Shown: positions 44,520 through 53,806 of the stretch, piece after piece
Numbering within the stretch: position 1 is the first letter of the stretch
Layout of the letters: every line of letters begins with the position of its first letter
NCBI RefSeq assembly: GCF_001639745.1
Contig: NZ_LTAX01000009.1
Location: 104,731-168,730, forward strand
From: Marinomonas gallaica
GTDB lineage: Bacteria; Pseudomonadota; Gammaproteobacteria; Pseudomonadales; Marinomonadaceae
Reading direction: 5' to 3'
Length of the DNA: 64,000 nt
Program-made: the position numbers and the translations under genes
The notes under the pieces: model-generated
Database searches by the model: none
What the model was told of the DNA's origin: nothing
Seen by the model: the letters and a program-made list of their open reading frames with translations, nothing else

Positions 44520-45254
44520 TTGCAAAAACCTATTATTACCACCATAGCCTTTGATGCCGACGATACGCTTTGGCGCAATGAAGATGTATTTCTGAGCACC
44601 CAGCAGACCTTTGTTCAAATGCTTGAGCCGTATCACTCTCGAGAGTACATACTTGAGCGTCTTAATGAAGTTCAGATTGAGAATTTATCGAACTTTGGCT
44701 ATGGCATTAAGGGTTTTACACTTTCTATGATTGAAACCGCGATCGTGCTGACAGAAGGCCGTATCACTGGTTACGAAATCCATGAGATTATTCAGTTGGC
44801 GAAGCAAATGCTGGCAGCGCCGATTGAGCTGCTGCCAGGCGTAGAGGCATTATTGAAATCACTAAAAGGTAAATGCCAGCTTATGGTGATTACCAAAGGC
44901 GATTTGCTTGATCAAGAAGGTAAGCTGGCTCGGTCTGAATTAAGTGATTACTTTGATTGGTATGAAGTCGTTAGTAATAAAAATACACCGACGTATCAAA
45001 AATTGTTTGAAAGTCTGCAAGTCGAGCCAAGTGAACTGTTAATGATCGGAAATTCAATGCGGTCGGATATCCTGCCTGTGATGGAGGCAGGGGCACATGC
45101 ATTGCATGTACCTTATCATACTACATGGAGTCATGAGCAGGTTAGCGAAGCGGAATTAGCGCAGTACCCTGATATATCAGCAGTGTCTTCCGCAGAGCAA
45201 GTAGAGGACTGGATTCGTAAGCATTTTACGTTGATTGGTGAGGTGGATTCATGA
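44520..45254 (+). CDS. HAD family hydrolase
   Basis: This HAD phosphatase of 244 residues is of the YjjG/FMN-phosphatase type. Motif I FDADDTLW carries the nucleophile (D13) and D15, motif II is VITKGD and motif IV is MIGNSMRSDI. The helical cap lies at about residues 20-100. Start TTG at 44520 follows the hemH stop and matches the family N-terminus. It overlaps the next gene by 4 bp. Substrate unknown. Confidence 0.9.
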   Translation: MQKPIITTIAFDADDTLWRNEDVFLSTQQTFVQMLEPYHSREYILERLNEVQIENLSNFGYGIKGFTLSMIETAIVLTEGRITGYEIHEIIQLAKQMLAAPIELLPGVEALLKSLKGKCQLMVITKGDLLDQEGKLARSELSDYFDWYEVVSNKNTPTYQKLFESLQVEPSELLMIGNSMRSDILPVMEAGAHALHVPYHTTWSHEQVSEAELAQYPDISAVSSAEQVEDWIRKHFTLIGEVDS

Positions 45255-45610
45255 AGGTTTTTAAATGTATGCCGGCTATAGCCGTCATCTTTGCAGTTTT
45301 TGTCTTGCCAGTGCAGGCGAATGAGACTGTTGATAGTATTCGCGACACGGCCAGTAAAGTGGTCGAGAAAACACGTGAAGTAGCAGGTAATGTGGCAGAT
45401 CGTACTCGCGAAGTGGCAGGCGATGCGGCAACTCGCTCTAAAGAAGTAGGCAAAGACGTTGGTGAACAAAGCGCTAAAGTATGGGATAAAGTAAAAGAGG
45501 CGGGTAGTGCGACGGCAGAAGCTGCCCGCGATGGCGCAAATAAGGCGAAAGACTATATCAATTCAAATGCTTGTGATAGCAAAGATAAATTGAACTGCGT
45601 TGAGGAATAA
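45251..45610 (+). CDS. Small secreted 11-mer repeat protein, group 3 LEA-like
   Basis: This 119-residue protein has a signal peptide (MKVFKCMPAIAVIFAVFVLPVQA) and a mature part that is almost all amphipathic helix. From about residue 36 it runs as six consecutive 11-residue units: KVVEKTREVAG, NVADRTREVAG, DAATRSKEVGK, DVGEQSAKVWD, KVKEAGSATAE and AARDGANKAKD. This period and composition (Ala, Lys, Glu, Thr, few bulky residues) are those of group 3 LEA proteins. A Cys pair closes the protein (NACDSKDKLNCVEE). A periplasmic desiccation or membrane-protecting role is inference. Confidence 0.75.
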   Translation: MKVFKCMPAIAVIFAVFVLPVQANETVDSIRDTASKVVEKTREVAGNVADRTREVAGDAATRSKEVGKDVGEQSAKVWDKVKEAGSATAEAARDGANKAKDYINSNACDSKDKLNCVEE

Positions 45611-45616
45611 CTCAAT

Positions 45617-46159
45617 TTGAGTCGGGATACACCAAAACCTACACATCATTCTCCTAAGCCCATAACAGATGCTTGGGAACAAGAGTTCTTGTCACAAGAT
45701 GGCTCTGGCTACATTGGTGCGCCAAGTAAGCGTTATCGATGTCCAAAGTGCCAAGGTGTATTGTTGCTTAAAAGTGGTAAAAATGGTGCGTTTTGGGGGT
45801 GTGAGAATTTTCCCAGTTGCGATTACACCGCTAATAACGATGAAGGGCGTCCTGTACGTGCCAAAAAATTCTTTTGTCCATTATGCAACGGACAACTGCG
45901 TAAGAAGTCGCATGGTGAAAACGTATTTTGGGGGTGCAGTAATTACCCAGAGTGCAAGTTGACGTTAGATGATTTAAATGGTGAACCTTCATCGTCCAAA
46001 AAATATCCGTGTCGTGCTTGTGGCCACTACCTTGTCCGTAAAAAGGGTGCAAAAGGGTATTTTTGGGGGTGCATTAAATACCCAGAGTGCAAGCACACAC
46101 TTCAAGATGACAAAGGTCTTCCCGTACCCAGAAAGCTTCGTCCAAATAGTACCGATTAA
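45617..46159 (+). CDS. Topoisomerase-type C4 zinc-ribbon protein
   Basis: The 180-residue protein carries three zinc ribbons like those at the C-terminus of topoisomerase I: CPKCQG...GCENFPSCDYT, CPLCNG...GCSNYPECKLT and CRACGH...GCIKYPECKHT, each with about 20 residues between the pairs and an FWGC turn. It has no catalytic domain. E. coli YrdD is the nearest analogue I know. TTG start at 45617 with GAGGA upstream. It probably binds single-stranded DNA; a terminator follows. Confidence 0.87.
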   Translation: MSRDTPKPTHHSPKPITDAWEQEFLSQDGSGYIGAPSKRYRCPKCQGVLLLKSGKNGAFWGCENFPSCDYTANNDEGRPVRAKKFFCPLCNGQLRKKSHGENVFWGCSNYPECKLTLDDLNGEPSSSKKYPCRACGHYLVRKKGAKGYFWGCIKYPECKHTLQDDKGLPVPRKLRPNSTD

Positions 46160-46184
46160 AGCCTCATTTAATTGAGGCTTTTTA
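46158..46184. terminator. Terminator between the zinc-ribbon gene and yfcH
   Basis: A 9-bp stem AAAGCCTCA / TGAGGCTTT with a 6-nt loop and a short T run. It overlaps the end of the convergent gene. Confidence 0.8.
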
Positions 46185-47034
46185 ATGCATCATCAAGCTG
46201 CGCGTACTCAAACTCGAAATGTTGATCCAACAGGGCTTTTGGCACAACATGTTGACCTTGTGTTAACAAAGAGCTCATATCTCCAAAGATAGTTTCAAGA
46301 ACAAAAGCAGGGGTTGTAAACGGCGTAGGTCTCTTTAGAGCGTTACCGTAACTTTTAGCAAACTCTGCTTGAGTGACACTGTGTGGCGCGACTAAGTTAT
46401 ATTTACCCTCGTAGCGGTCGTCCTCCATGGCAGATAAAATAAAGCGGCATACATCATGAATATGAACCCATGGGAAATATTGCTTACCGGAAGCGATTTT
46501 ACCGCCCATTCCAAATTTGTAAGCCCATTTCATTTTCGCTAAAGCACCACCATCACCTAATACAACGCCCAAACGGAAAATGGCTGTTCGTACACCCGCT
46601 TCCGCAAATCGTTCTGCTTCTTTTTCCCAAGCGGCACATAAATTATGCGTAAAACCAGAGTTGGGAGCAGTGTCTTCCGTAAATGTCTTATATTGATCGA
46701 AGCCATAATAGCCGACAGCCGAAGCATTCAATAGGACGTTAGGCTTATGTTTCAGTTTATCAAACAGTTTATGGGTAAGTTGTACACGGCTATCAAATAG
46801 CTCCTTTTGGCGTGCTGGTGTCCAGCGTTTATCGGCAATGCCAGCTCCAGCTAAATTAACGACGACATCGAAAAAATGTTCGCCTAAGTCATCTAAATGT
46901 AAAGTTTGAACGTAACTGGGTATGGCGTTTTGATGCTTATGGACCAGTGCGAAGGTTTGATGGCCTGCAGCGGTGAGCATTGGGTACAAATTGCTCGCAA
47001 CAAAGCCGTTAGCGCCCGTGACTAAAACTTTCAT
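46168..47034 (-). CDS. yfcH: TIGR01777-type SDR epimerase (YfcH-like)
   Basis: This extended-SDR protein of 288 residues has the NAD(P) motif VTGANGFVASNL at the N-terminus, VNLAGAGIADKRW and SAVGYYGFD, and a C-terminal DUF1731-like region (HVVPKALLDQHFEF). The usual first glycine motif GxxGxxG is altered to GANGFVA. Function is unknown. TAGGAG precedes ATG 47034. Confidence 0.88.
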   Translation of the reverse strand: MKVLVTGANGFVASNLYPMLTAAGHQTFALVHKHQNAIPSYVQTLHLDDLGEHFFDVVVNLAGAGIADKRWTPARQKELFDSRVQLTHKLFDKLKHKPNVLLNASAVGYYGFDQYKTFTEDTAPNSGFTHNLCAAWEKEAERFAEAGVRTAIFRLGVVLGDGGALAKMKWAYKFGMGGKIASGKQYFPWVHIHDVCRFILSAMEDDRYEGKYNLVAPHSVTQAEFAKSYGNALKRPTPFTTPAFVLETIFGDMSSLLTQGQHVVPKALLDQHFEFEYAQLDDALKSLN

Positions 47035-47189
47035 ATCTGGCTCCTAAAAGTGAAGGTTTTTTAAGTTTACGCCATATTTTGAAAAATAGATCAATTAGAT
47101 ACGTGTTTTAATTCCTTTAAGGTTGGGTAATCCCTTCTTTTTAAAGGGGTAAATCGCTAAAATGTCCTCATGTAAAGAAAGGTAAAACC

Positions 47190-47567
47190 ATGCAACTAGA
47201 GCAATATGACCATATTATTTTATTGGCCCACGGCAGTAGCGATCCGCGTTGGAAAATACCTTTTGAGCAGTTATTGGCAAGGGTCACTGGTGTCGTATCA
47301 GAAGATAAGGTAACTTTGGCTTATATGGAATTGTGCAAACCATCGATCGAGGATGTGTTGGCTATACTTCCACCAGAAACGGCAAACATCGCTGTATTCC
47401 CTTTGTTTTTTGCTCAGGGTCGTCATCTACGTGTTGATGTGCCAAAACAACTAGAAGAATTGAATACCGAGCAACGTACTTTGACGCTCCTTAATCCTAT
47501 TGGTGATGATCCCGAAGTGGTGAGTGCCATGGAAAAAGCGATAACTTCCAAGCTGACCGATGACTAA
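47190..47567 (+). CDS. CbiX/SirB-like chelatase-fold protein
   Basis: This single-domain CbiX homologue has 125 residues. The active-site histidine of the family is in ILLAHGSSDPRWKIPF, and a second conserved block is VFPLFFAQGRHLRVDVP. Short CbiX forms insert cobalt or iron in sirohydrochlorin. No cob or cys genes adjoin, so the physiological metal is open. AAAGG precedes the ATG. Confidence 0.87.
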   Translation: MQLEQYDHIILLAHGSSDPRWKIPFEQLLARVTGVVSEDKVTLAYMELCKPSIEDVLAILPPETANIAVFPLFFAQGRHLRVDVPKQLEELNTEQRTLTLLNPIGDDPEVVSAMEKAITSKLTDD

Positions 47568-47612
47568 ATTTAGGGTGGGTCAGCTTTAATATAATGAATG
47601 GATTGGTTCTGA

Positions 47613-49010
47613 ATGCTATTCACCCATTTGCCCGATGAGATATTCCAAGCTTTATCGGGCTCCAACAAAACGCTAATAGAAGCCGTTTTATTTGATCTAT
47701 CCGATGTCTTTTATGACCACGCGGAAGATCCGATAAAAGACAAATCAGCCATAATTGAAGCGATAGAAGACTCGCTTCACAAGATCGATACACTCGCTTG
47801 GCATGATGATCACAAGGATGGCTTCGATTCCCCCAAAACAATACACGAATACGCTTTACGCATTTATCATCGTTTAGTACACACAGGTTGGTTGATCGAA
47901 GAGCAAGAGCTGTATCGCGTAAGTGTATTGATGTCTCCGCAAGTTTCCATGCTGTTGCGCTCGTTGGTTGAAATCAGTCGACACGGTAAACGTAACTATG
48001 GTGCGACCGTACTGAGTATCTTAAGCAACCTTGAGTCCGTGGCCAATCATCCGCAGGAACGAGGGGTCACGCTCAGTCAAACCGCTGAGGCATCGCGTGA
48101 TTTCTCTGCGCATTTGAACCAAATTCTATTAGGTATTCGCAGTTTACAACGCGACTTGTTTGCTAAGCGTGACCCAAAAGAAATCGTGGCAGGCTTTTTT
48201 GACCTGTTTGTCGAAGGTATCTTGATCGCCGATTATAAAACGATCAAAACCAGCAATAACCCATTTCGTTTTCGTCGCCAGATTTTGGAGCTCACACAAG
48301 GCTTTTTAGCCGAGCCAACATTAATGGGCAATATTGCGCAATGTTACGCTGACCAACAGTTAATTTCAGTAGATCAAGCGCTCGCCGCCGTTGAGAAAGA
48401 TTGTCGCGATATCATCCAAACATTTACGACGATTGAACAGCGCTTAGAACGCATCGACGAATACCGGTATCGCCTTGAAAAACGTGCTGCAGATACCGCG
48501 CGATACATGGATTCTTCTCGTCCAGGCTTAGCAAACAAAGTCGCTGGTATCATTACGGATGTAGCAAAATTCGAAACCTTACCTGTTTTGAAAAATGTAG
48601 TGGGTGTCAAAGTGGTTGGCGTCGAGTCAAGTGCGCAACCAGCCAAGCGCCGAGAAGCGCCACCACCACGTGTCATTACGCAAGCGGAAGTGTCGCAATC
48701 GGCGATTGCCTTTCGCGATCGTCAGCGTCGCTTCCATGAGGCTCGCCAAGTCAGTGTCGCCAAATTACAAAGCTATTTAGACCGTCAGTTATCTGAACAG
48801 CCCACCATGCATATTTTGGACTTTACCATCGATTCTGTTGAAGATTTTGTCTGCTTTGACCATTTACGTTACATCGGCTCATTAGGTGTGAATGCTAAGC
48901 GTATTGAAAAAACCTTTGATGTCATTTTTACAGACCAATATATCAATGTTCACGAGTTCGTAGAATGTCGAGAATTTAATGTAGTACGCAGGAGCAAATC
49001 GAATGCTTAG
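47613..49010 (+). CDS. mksF: MksF-type kleisin subunit of the condensin
   Basis: This 465-residue protein belongs to the MksF/JetA (DUF3375-like) group. An N-terminal winged-helix part (about 1-110; HLPDEIFQALSGSNKTLIEAVLFDL) is followed by a long helical middle and a C-terminal winged helix. It bridges the heads of the SMC protein and binds MksE. It is the first gene of the operon and overlaps mksE by 8 bp. The assignment rests on gene order and overall pattern. Confidence 0.8.
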   Translation: MLFTHLPDEIFQALSGSNKTLIEAVLFDLSDVFYDHAEDPIKDKSAIIEAIEDSLHKIDTLAWHDDHKDGFDSPKTIHEYALRIYHRLVHTGWLIEEQELYRVSVLMSPQVSMLLRSLVEISRHGKRNYGATVLSILSNLESVANHPQERGVTLSQTAEASRDFSAHLNQILLGIRSLQRDLFAKRDPKEIVAGFFDLFVEGILIADYKTIKTSNNPFRFRRQILELTQGFLAEPTLMGNIAQCYADQQLISVDQALAAVEKDCRDIIQTFTTIEQRLERIDEYRYRLEKRAADTARYMDSSRPGLANKVAGIITDVAKFETLPVLKNVVGVKVVGVESSAQPAKRREAPPPRVITQAEVSQSAIAFRDRQRRFHEARQVSVAKLQSYLDRQLSEQPTMHILDFTIDSVEDFVCFDHLRYIGSLGVNAKRIEKTFDVIFTDQYINVHEFVECREFNVVRRSKSNA

Positions 49011-49638
49011 AGAATTAAAACGGGTCGTAGAAGAGTCCGGTAAAGACCCACAAGAGTTTCAGCAGACTGCGAACTATTTACTTGCTAACCAATTTGTCAG
49101 TGCTTTCAAACATGGTCAACGTCGCCATTTTTTATTAGTCGAGATGTACCAGCAATACTTTAGTAACCTGTTTGATGCCTTAGGTATGAAGCTATACGTG
49201 AACGAAAATGAACGTTTAGCTGGCTTATTGCCGATAGAGCGTGAAGCGTTTGTTCGTTTGAAAACGGACGAAACACTTTTCTTATTGGTTCTACGTCAAA
49301 TCTACGAAGAAAAAGTAGAAAATTTTGAAATTGATAACGGTTTTGTAGCCACTAACAGCGTGGCCATTCTTGAACGCTATGTGCAATTGGTGAAACGTGA
49401 AATTCCCACGGAAACACGCTTTAAAGACATTTTAACGTTGTTTAGTAAGCATGGTTTGATTATCCGAGGCAAAGCGTTCGAAGAGGATGCAAAAAACATC
49501 ATGGTTAACATCACGCCAGTGGTGCGCTTGGTGGTAACGGAAGCTTACTTACGTCAACTTGAATCCTTCAATGGTACCGATCCAGAAGAAGATGAAGTCG
49601 TTGACGAGCAAGTTGAACAGAGCCCAGAAGCACAATAG
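49003..49638 (+). CDS. mksE: MksE-type condensin accessory subunit
   Basis: This 211-residue winged-helix protein is of the MksE/JetB (DUF4194) type: LFDALGMKLYVNENERLAGLLP and LLVLRQIYEEKV are typical. A long acidic tail (DPEEDEVVDEQVEQSPEAQ) is at the C-terminus. CAGGAG precedes the ATG; the mksB ATG is 8 bp beyond the stop. Confidence 0.82.
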   Translation: MLRELKRVVEESGKDPQEFQQTANYLLANQFVSAFKHGQRRHFLLVEMYQQYFSNLFDALGMKLYVNENERLAGLLPIEREAFVRLKTDETLFLLVLRQIYEEKVENFEIDNGFVATNSVAILERYVQLVKREIPTETRFKDILTLFSKHGLIIRGKAFEEDAKNIMVNITPVVRLVVTEAYLRQLESFNGTDPEEDEVVDEQVEQSPEAQ

Positions 49639-49646
49639 GAAATGGC

Positions 49647-52600
49647 ATGAAAAAGTTAAATCGAATTGTTCTTATAAACTGGTACCTATTGGGCGCGGAA
49701 GAAATCAATATTCGGGGTAATACGGCGATTATTGGTCCTACGGGTTCTGGTAAATCGTCATTACTCGACGCCATTCAGACAGTGTTAACAGGAGCCAGTA
49801 AACGTCATCTGAACTACAACGCCAGTGCCAACGACGGTAAAGCATCAGGACGAAGTATTCGCTCCTACATTTTAGGTATGATCGATTCTGGTCAGGCGAG
49901 CGACAAAGTCAATGGCGCACAAACACGTCAAGATGCGATTTCTTACCTAGCATTGGTATTCGAGGATTCGAATACAGGCAAAGAGTCGACCGTTGGCCTG
50001 TGTTTAACGGCTTCTTTAGCGAGCCCAGAGGAAGACGTATTAGGACGTTTTGTCTTGTCCAACTACGGTGTTCGTCGTGAAGATTTCATCGATGTGATGG
50101 GAGAAAAACAATACAAATCTAAGTCTTGGCCTGAAGTGCGCGAAGCAATGAAGAAAGTGTGTTTAGACCCCTACATTAAGTCTGGTAGCGCTTCTGCGAC
50201 ACAATACATGAATCGCTATTTAGAAGAGCTAAGCCCAAGCGCTGAGCAACTGATCACGCTGGACTCTTTTCTTAAAAACTTTAAAAATGCCCTTAAATTT
50301 GTACCGATTGCATCTCCTACGCGGTTTGTTCAAGACTTCGTACTTGCAGAGCAGCCTCTACAAGTGGGCGCGTATCAGAAGTCTTTGCTGGAATATCGCC
50401 AACTAGAAGCAAAAACTCAAGAAGTAGCGAAACGAATTGATGATCTGCAAGCCATTCAAGTTGAGTGTGACAAGAAGCATCAACAAGAACAAACTGTCGT
50501 TAATTATCAGTGGATCGCCACAGAAGCCCGTTTCGATCAGCTCGGTAGCAAGCAAGATGAGATCCAAGATCAATACGAAAACTTCAAAGAACGTGAAGAG
50601 GAAATTGACGAAGAGATTGTCGCGCAAGCGAACCTTGTTAAACAGTTGCAAGGGCAGTTAGTTCGTCTAGAGCAGCAATACGAACACTCTGATGTTGGCC
50701 TGAAACTGCAGCAGCTTGAGCAGAGCAAAAAGCTGCTGACTCTTGAGGGTCAACAAGACCGTAAAACAGTGATTCAGGCGCATCAAGTGTTACAGCTGCT
50801 TGGCGCGTTGCAAGTGTTTGAAGATGTCTTGCCGAAAGACATTTGCGCAATGATTAGCGAAGCGCAATCGTTAGCTAATAGCATTGATGCAGACGGTAAC
50901 ATTGTTGGTAATATCAAAGCCGTTAGTAAATTATTGGGGCGAATCAATGATGCGTTTGATGAAGGTAAAAGTGCTGTTTTCCAGCAGCGTACCCAGTTAA
51001 ACCGCAACATCTTAAATCTAAAAGATGAATGTCGCCAGCTGGAAGCGGATGTTAAGTCTTTGAAAGGCGGATCGAGTCCACTATCTCCCAACGTCAAACG
51101 CTTAATTGATTTACTTGACCAAGCTAATATTAAAGCGACGCCACTGAGTCACTTAGCAGAGGTTACAGATCACAAATGGCAAGATGCCATTGAAGGTTAT
51201 TTAGGTGGGCAGCGCGAAGCGTTGATCGTTGAACCGGATGATGCTGAAGAAGCGATTCGTATTTTCCGAGCGCACCGTCGTCAATTGATGGGTTGTCGTG
51301 TGATCGACACGACACAAACCCGTCTGTGGTTGAACCGTGGTGATAACAATTCGGTTCTACGCTATATTCGTTGTAATAATGATCATGCTCAAGCGTATTT
51401 AAATCGTCGTCTTGGTGGTATCAAGCCTGTCAATACAGAGCGTGAACTGTTACGTGAAGACAGCGCTATGACAGCCGATGGTATGTTGAAGTTGTCAGGC
51501 ACGATCTCGACCATTCGATTCCAACCACATATGATGGTGGGGATTAATACCGATGGCATGCGTCAATCGCGTGAAGCTCAGCTGCAACAGCTCAGCGGCG
51601 AGTTGATGGACTACATGAAAACTGACCAGCGTTTAGAAAAAGCGGATTCTATGCTGGGGCGCGTAATGGCCTCCAATCAGTTTGATGCGGAATCACTGCA
51701 AGACGCGGGGGCCTCCAATACGCGTGTTGCGCAAGACCTGGCAGACGTTGAAGCGCAAATTGCCGCTTTACAGCAACGTGATGACACGGATTTACAAGAG
51801 CGTATCGATGCCTTGAAAGCACGTATTGCCTCAATCGAATTAGAGCGTAAAAAACTGGACCGTGAGCGTCAGCAAATCGCTGAGCAGTACGGCTCATTGA
51901 ATACTCAGAAAACACAGCTTGCCGAAGCTTTGTCGGCATTAGATGAAGAGCGTACAAGAATTACCTCAAACGCTTTATTCAATGCCGAGTTCGCCAGCGA
52001 GCGTTATGAGTTGCTAGAATCGAGTATGGTAAACGGTGCTGCGATTTATAAAGAAGCGCTGAGTCGTGCCGAGAAAGCCACTGAAAAAGTCAAAATATTC
52101 GATCAAAAAGTCCGTAAAGAAGTGGCCGATCATTACGCGAAATACCACAACAGCAGTATGGACGATGATATTCAATTGGATTACTTAGAGTCCAAATTTG
52201 AAGAGTTTGAACATTACGTCACACATCAGATTACGGTGCTGAGTGAAACTGAGCTTGCGAAGTATGCGAAGCGTGCTGAACTTGCCCGTCGTGAAGCAGA
52301 AGAAACGTTCCGCAGTGATTATGTGTCTAAACTAAAAGATTCATTGGACCAAGTGGCGCTGATTATCAAAGAGCTTAACAGCAGCTTGAAACGCCGCCCG
52401 TTTAACCAAGAAGTATATCAATTCCGCTTTTACCCAAACGGCGATATGAAAGATATCTTAGATTTGGTGGCCAAGTTCAGTTCAATGGATCAAGCTAATG
52501 TAGGCGGGCTATTTGACCCGGAACAAACAGGGGACCCAGAGCACGCTAGAGCGATTGCTGTGATTCAAGAGCTGATCACCGATGAGGAAAAGCAAAAAGA

Positions 52601-53084
52601 CCTTGCTGATTACCGTAAGTTTTATAACTTTGAAGTCGATATTTTGGACACAGAAGGCAATAAGAAAACGACTTTATCTCAACGAATCCAAACCGGTTCG
52701 GGTGGTGAGCACCAAATTCCGTTCTATTTGGCAATTGCGGCCGCTTTATCGACCACTTACCGTCTCCATGAAACCATGGATGGCGACATAGTTGGTGGAT
52801 TCTCGCTGGCCATGTTTGATGAAGCCTTCAACAAGATTGATATGGCGAAAACATCGACCTGTATGGGCTTCATGCGTGACATCGGCCTACAGGTGATTGC
52901 AGCCGCACCGGATGATAAGCGCGCGGTGATGGCGGCCAATATGGACACTATTATCAGCGTTTGGCGTGAAGGTGGCGCGGTATCGATTGATGTCGCTTAC
53001 CCTCAACAACGTGGTCAGGCCTTGCTAAGTGGTGACCATGAGTTAGATAATGCAAACAAAGACGAATTAACGGAAGCTGAATAA
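49647..53084 (+). CDS. mksB: MksB-type SMC ATPase of the condensin
   Basis: This 1145-residue SMC-like ATPase has Walker A GPTGSGKS at residues 30-37, two long coiled coils (about 230-470 and 640-880), and a hinge-like globular part at about 490-620. The C-terminal head has the signature GSGGEHQIPFYLAIAAAL and Walker B SLAMFDEAFNKID, with the D-loop KIDMAKT. With MksF and MksE it forms a MukBEF-like complex that organises DNA. No MksG/JetD Toprim nuclease gene follows: the next gene is bolA. A chromosome role is therefore more likely than plasmid defence. Confidence 0.86.
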   Translation: MKKLNRIVLINWYLLGAEEINIRGNTAIIGPTGSGKSSLLDAIQTVLTGASKRHLNYNASANDGKASGRSIRSYILGMIDSGQASDKVNGAQTRQDAISYLALVFEDSNTGKESTVGLCLTASLASPEEDVLGRFVLSNYGVRREDFIDVMGEKQYKSKSWPEVREAMKKVCLDPYIKSGSASATQYMNRYLEELSPSAEQLITLDSFLKNFKNALKFVPIASPTRFVQDFVLAEQPLQVGAYQKSLLEYRQLEAKTQEVAKRIDDLQAIQVECDKKHQQEQTVVNYQWIATEARFDQLGSKQDEIQDQYENFKEREEEIDEEIVAQANLVKQLQGQLVRLEQQYEHSDVGLKLQQLEQSKKLLTLEGQQDRKTVIQAHQVLQLLGALQVFEDVLPKDICAMISEAQSLANSIDADGNIVGNIKAVSKLLGRINDAFDEGKSAVFQQRTQLNRNILNLKDECRQLEADVKSLKGGSSPLSPNVKRLIDLLDQANIKATPLSHLAEVTDHKWQDAIEGYLGGQREALIVEPDDAEEAIRIFRAHRRQLMGCRVIDTTQTRLWLNRGDNNSVLRYIRCNNDHAQAYLNRRLGGIKPVNTERELLREDSAMTADGMLKLSGTISTIRFQPHMMVGINTDGMRQSREAQLQQLSGELMDYMKTDQRLEKADSMLGRVMASNQFDAESLQDAGASNTRVAQDLADVEAQIAALQQRDDTDLQERIDALKARIASIELERKKLDRERQQIAEQYGSLNTQKTQLAEALSALDEERTRITSNALFNAEFASERYELLESSMVNGAAIYKEALSRAEKATEKVKIFDQKVRKEVADHYAKYHNSSMDDDIQLDYLESKFEEFEHYVTHQITVLSETELAKYAKRAELARREAEETFRSDYVSKLKDSLDQVALIIKELNSSLKRRPFNQEVYQFRFYPNGDMKDILDLVAKFSSMDQANVGGLFDPEQTGDPEHARAIAVIQELITDEEKQKDLADYRKFYNFEVDILDTEGNKKTTLSQRIQTGSGGEHQIPFYLAIAAALSTTYRLHETMDGDIVGGFSLAMFDEAFNKIDMAKTSTCMGFMRDIGLQVIAAAPDDKRAVMAANMDTIISVWREGGAVSIDVAYPQQRGQALLSGDHELDNANKDELTEAE

Positions 53085-53102
53085 GCGACTCGTGGAGGAA
53101 GT

Positions 53103-53414
53103 ATGAGTAGTATTGAGAATGAAATTCGAGAAACCATCCAGCGAGCGTTTAATGTTGATCACATTGAGCTGGAAAACGAAAGCTACAAACATAATGTGCC
53201 GCAAGGCAGCGAATCTCATTTTAAGATGACACTTGTGAGCAATGCGTTTACTGATAAACGAGCGGTACAGCGTCACCAGCTTGTGTACGGCGCATTAACT
53301 GATCAAATGCAGAAAATACACGCATTAGCGCTACACTTATATACAGATGAAGAATGGGAAGCTCGCCGCTTTGAATCCCCACAGTCACCAGATTGTATGG
53401 GAGGCGGCCATTAA
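53103..53414 (+). CDS. bolA: BolA family regulator
   Basis: This 103-residue protein has a BolA fold: IENEIRETIQRAFNVDHIELENES, then SHFKMTLVSNAFTDKRAVQRHQLVYGAL with the conserved RHQLVY block and the late HALALHLYT. A C-terminal tail with a Cys and three glycines is extra. BolA proteins bind monothiol glutaredoxins and Fe-S clusters and influence cell shape. GGAGG precedes ATG 53103, 18 bp after mksB. Confidence 0.93.
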   Translation: MSSIENEIRETIQRAFNVDHIELENESYKHNVPQGSESHFKMTLVSNAFTDKRAVQRHQLVYGALTDQMQKIHALALHLYTDEEWEARRFESPQSPDCMGGGH

Positions 53415-53438
53415 GCGGGATCGCGAAGGTCAGAATAT

Positions 53439-53744
53439 ATGAGTATTACTGTTACCGAATATAAGAACAAAGGAATGGTCGAAATATCTGTTGTAGGTAG
53501 CTTTGACTTCTCTTTATTCAACGATTTTAAAGAGGCTTACGAACAGTTTGTGGACAGTCGCTATAAACACTTCACGATCGATATTGAGAGTGTTGAGTAT
53601 TTAGACAGTGCCGCATTGGGGATGTTGCTTAGTATGAAGGCTTCGTTAGGCGAAAACGTCGATATTAAAATCGCAGGGGCAAACGGCTTTATTCGCAATA
53701 TCCTGATGATCTCTCGTTTCGATAAGCGGTTCACGATTGTGTGA
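53439..53744 (+). CDS. STAS-domain anti-sigma-factor antagonist-like protein
   Basis: This single STAS domain of 101 residues has the phosphorylatable serine S57 in EYLDSAALGML. It may work with an anti-sigma kinase or HptB-type pathway, but no partner is near. It follows bolA by 24 bp. Confidence 0.92.
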   Translation: MSITVTEYKNKGMVEISVVGSFDFSLFNDFKEAYEQFVDSRYKHFTIDIESVEYLDSAALGMLLSMKASLGENVDIKIAGANGFIRNILMISRFDKRFTIV

Positions 53745-53749
53745 TATCC

Positions 53750-53783
53750 AGTAAGCTCCGGCAGGTAGTTGTTGGAGCTTACT
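53750..53783. terminator. Hairpin after the STAS gene
   Basis: A perfect 10-bp stem AGTAAGCTCC / GGAGCTTACT with a 14-nt loop, 5 nt after the stop codon. There is no T run, so it could be an mRNA-protecting 3' hairpin rather than a true terminator. Confidence 0.55.
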
Positions 53784-53806
53784 CCCATGTAACACCTATC
53801 AAGCTG

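Noticed and set aside
47613..53414. Wadjet plasmid-defence system
   Set aside because: JetA/B/C-like genes are present but the nuclease JetD/MksG is missing and bolA follows. A housekeeping MksBEF condensin fits better.
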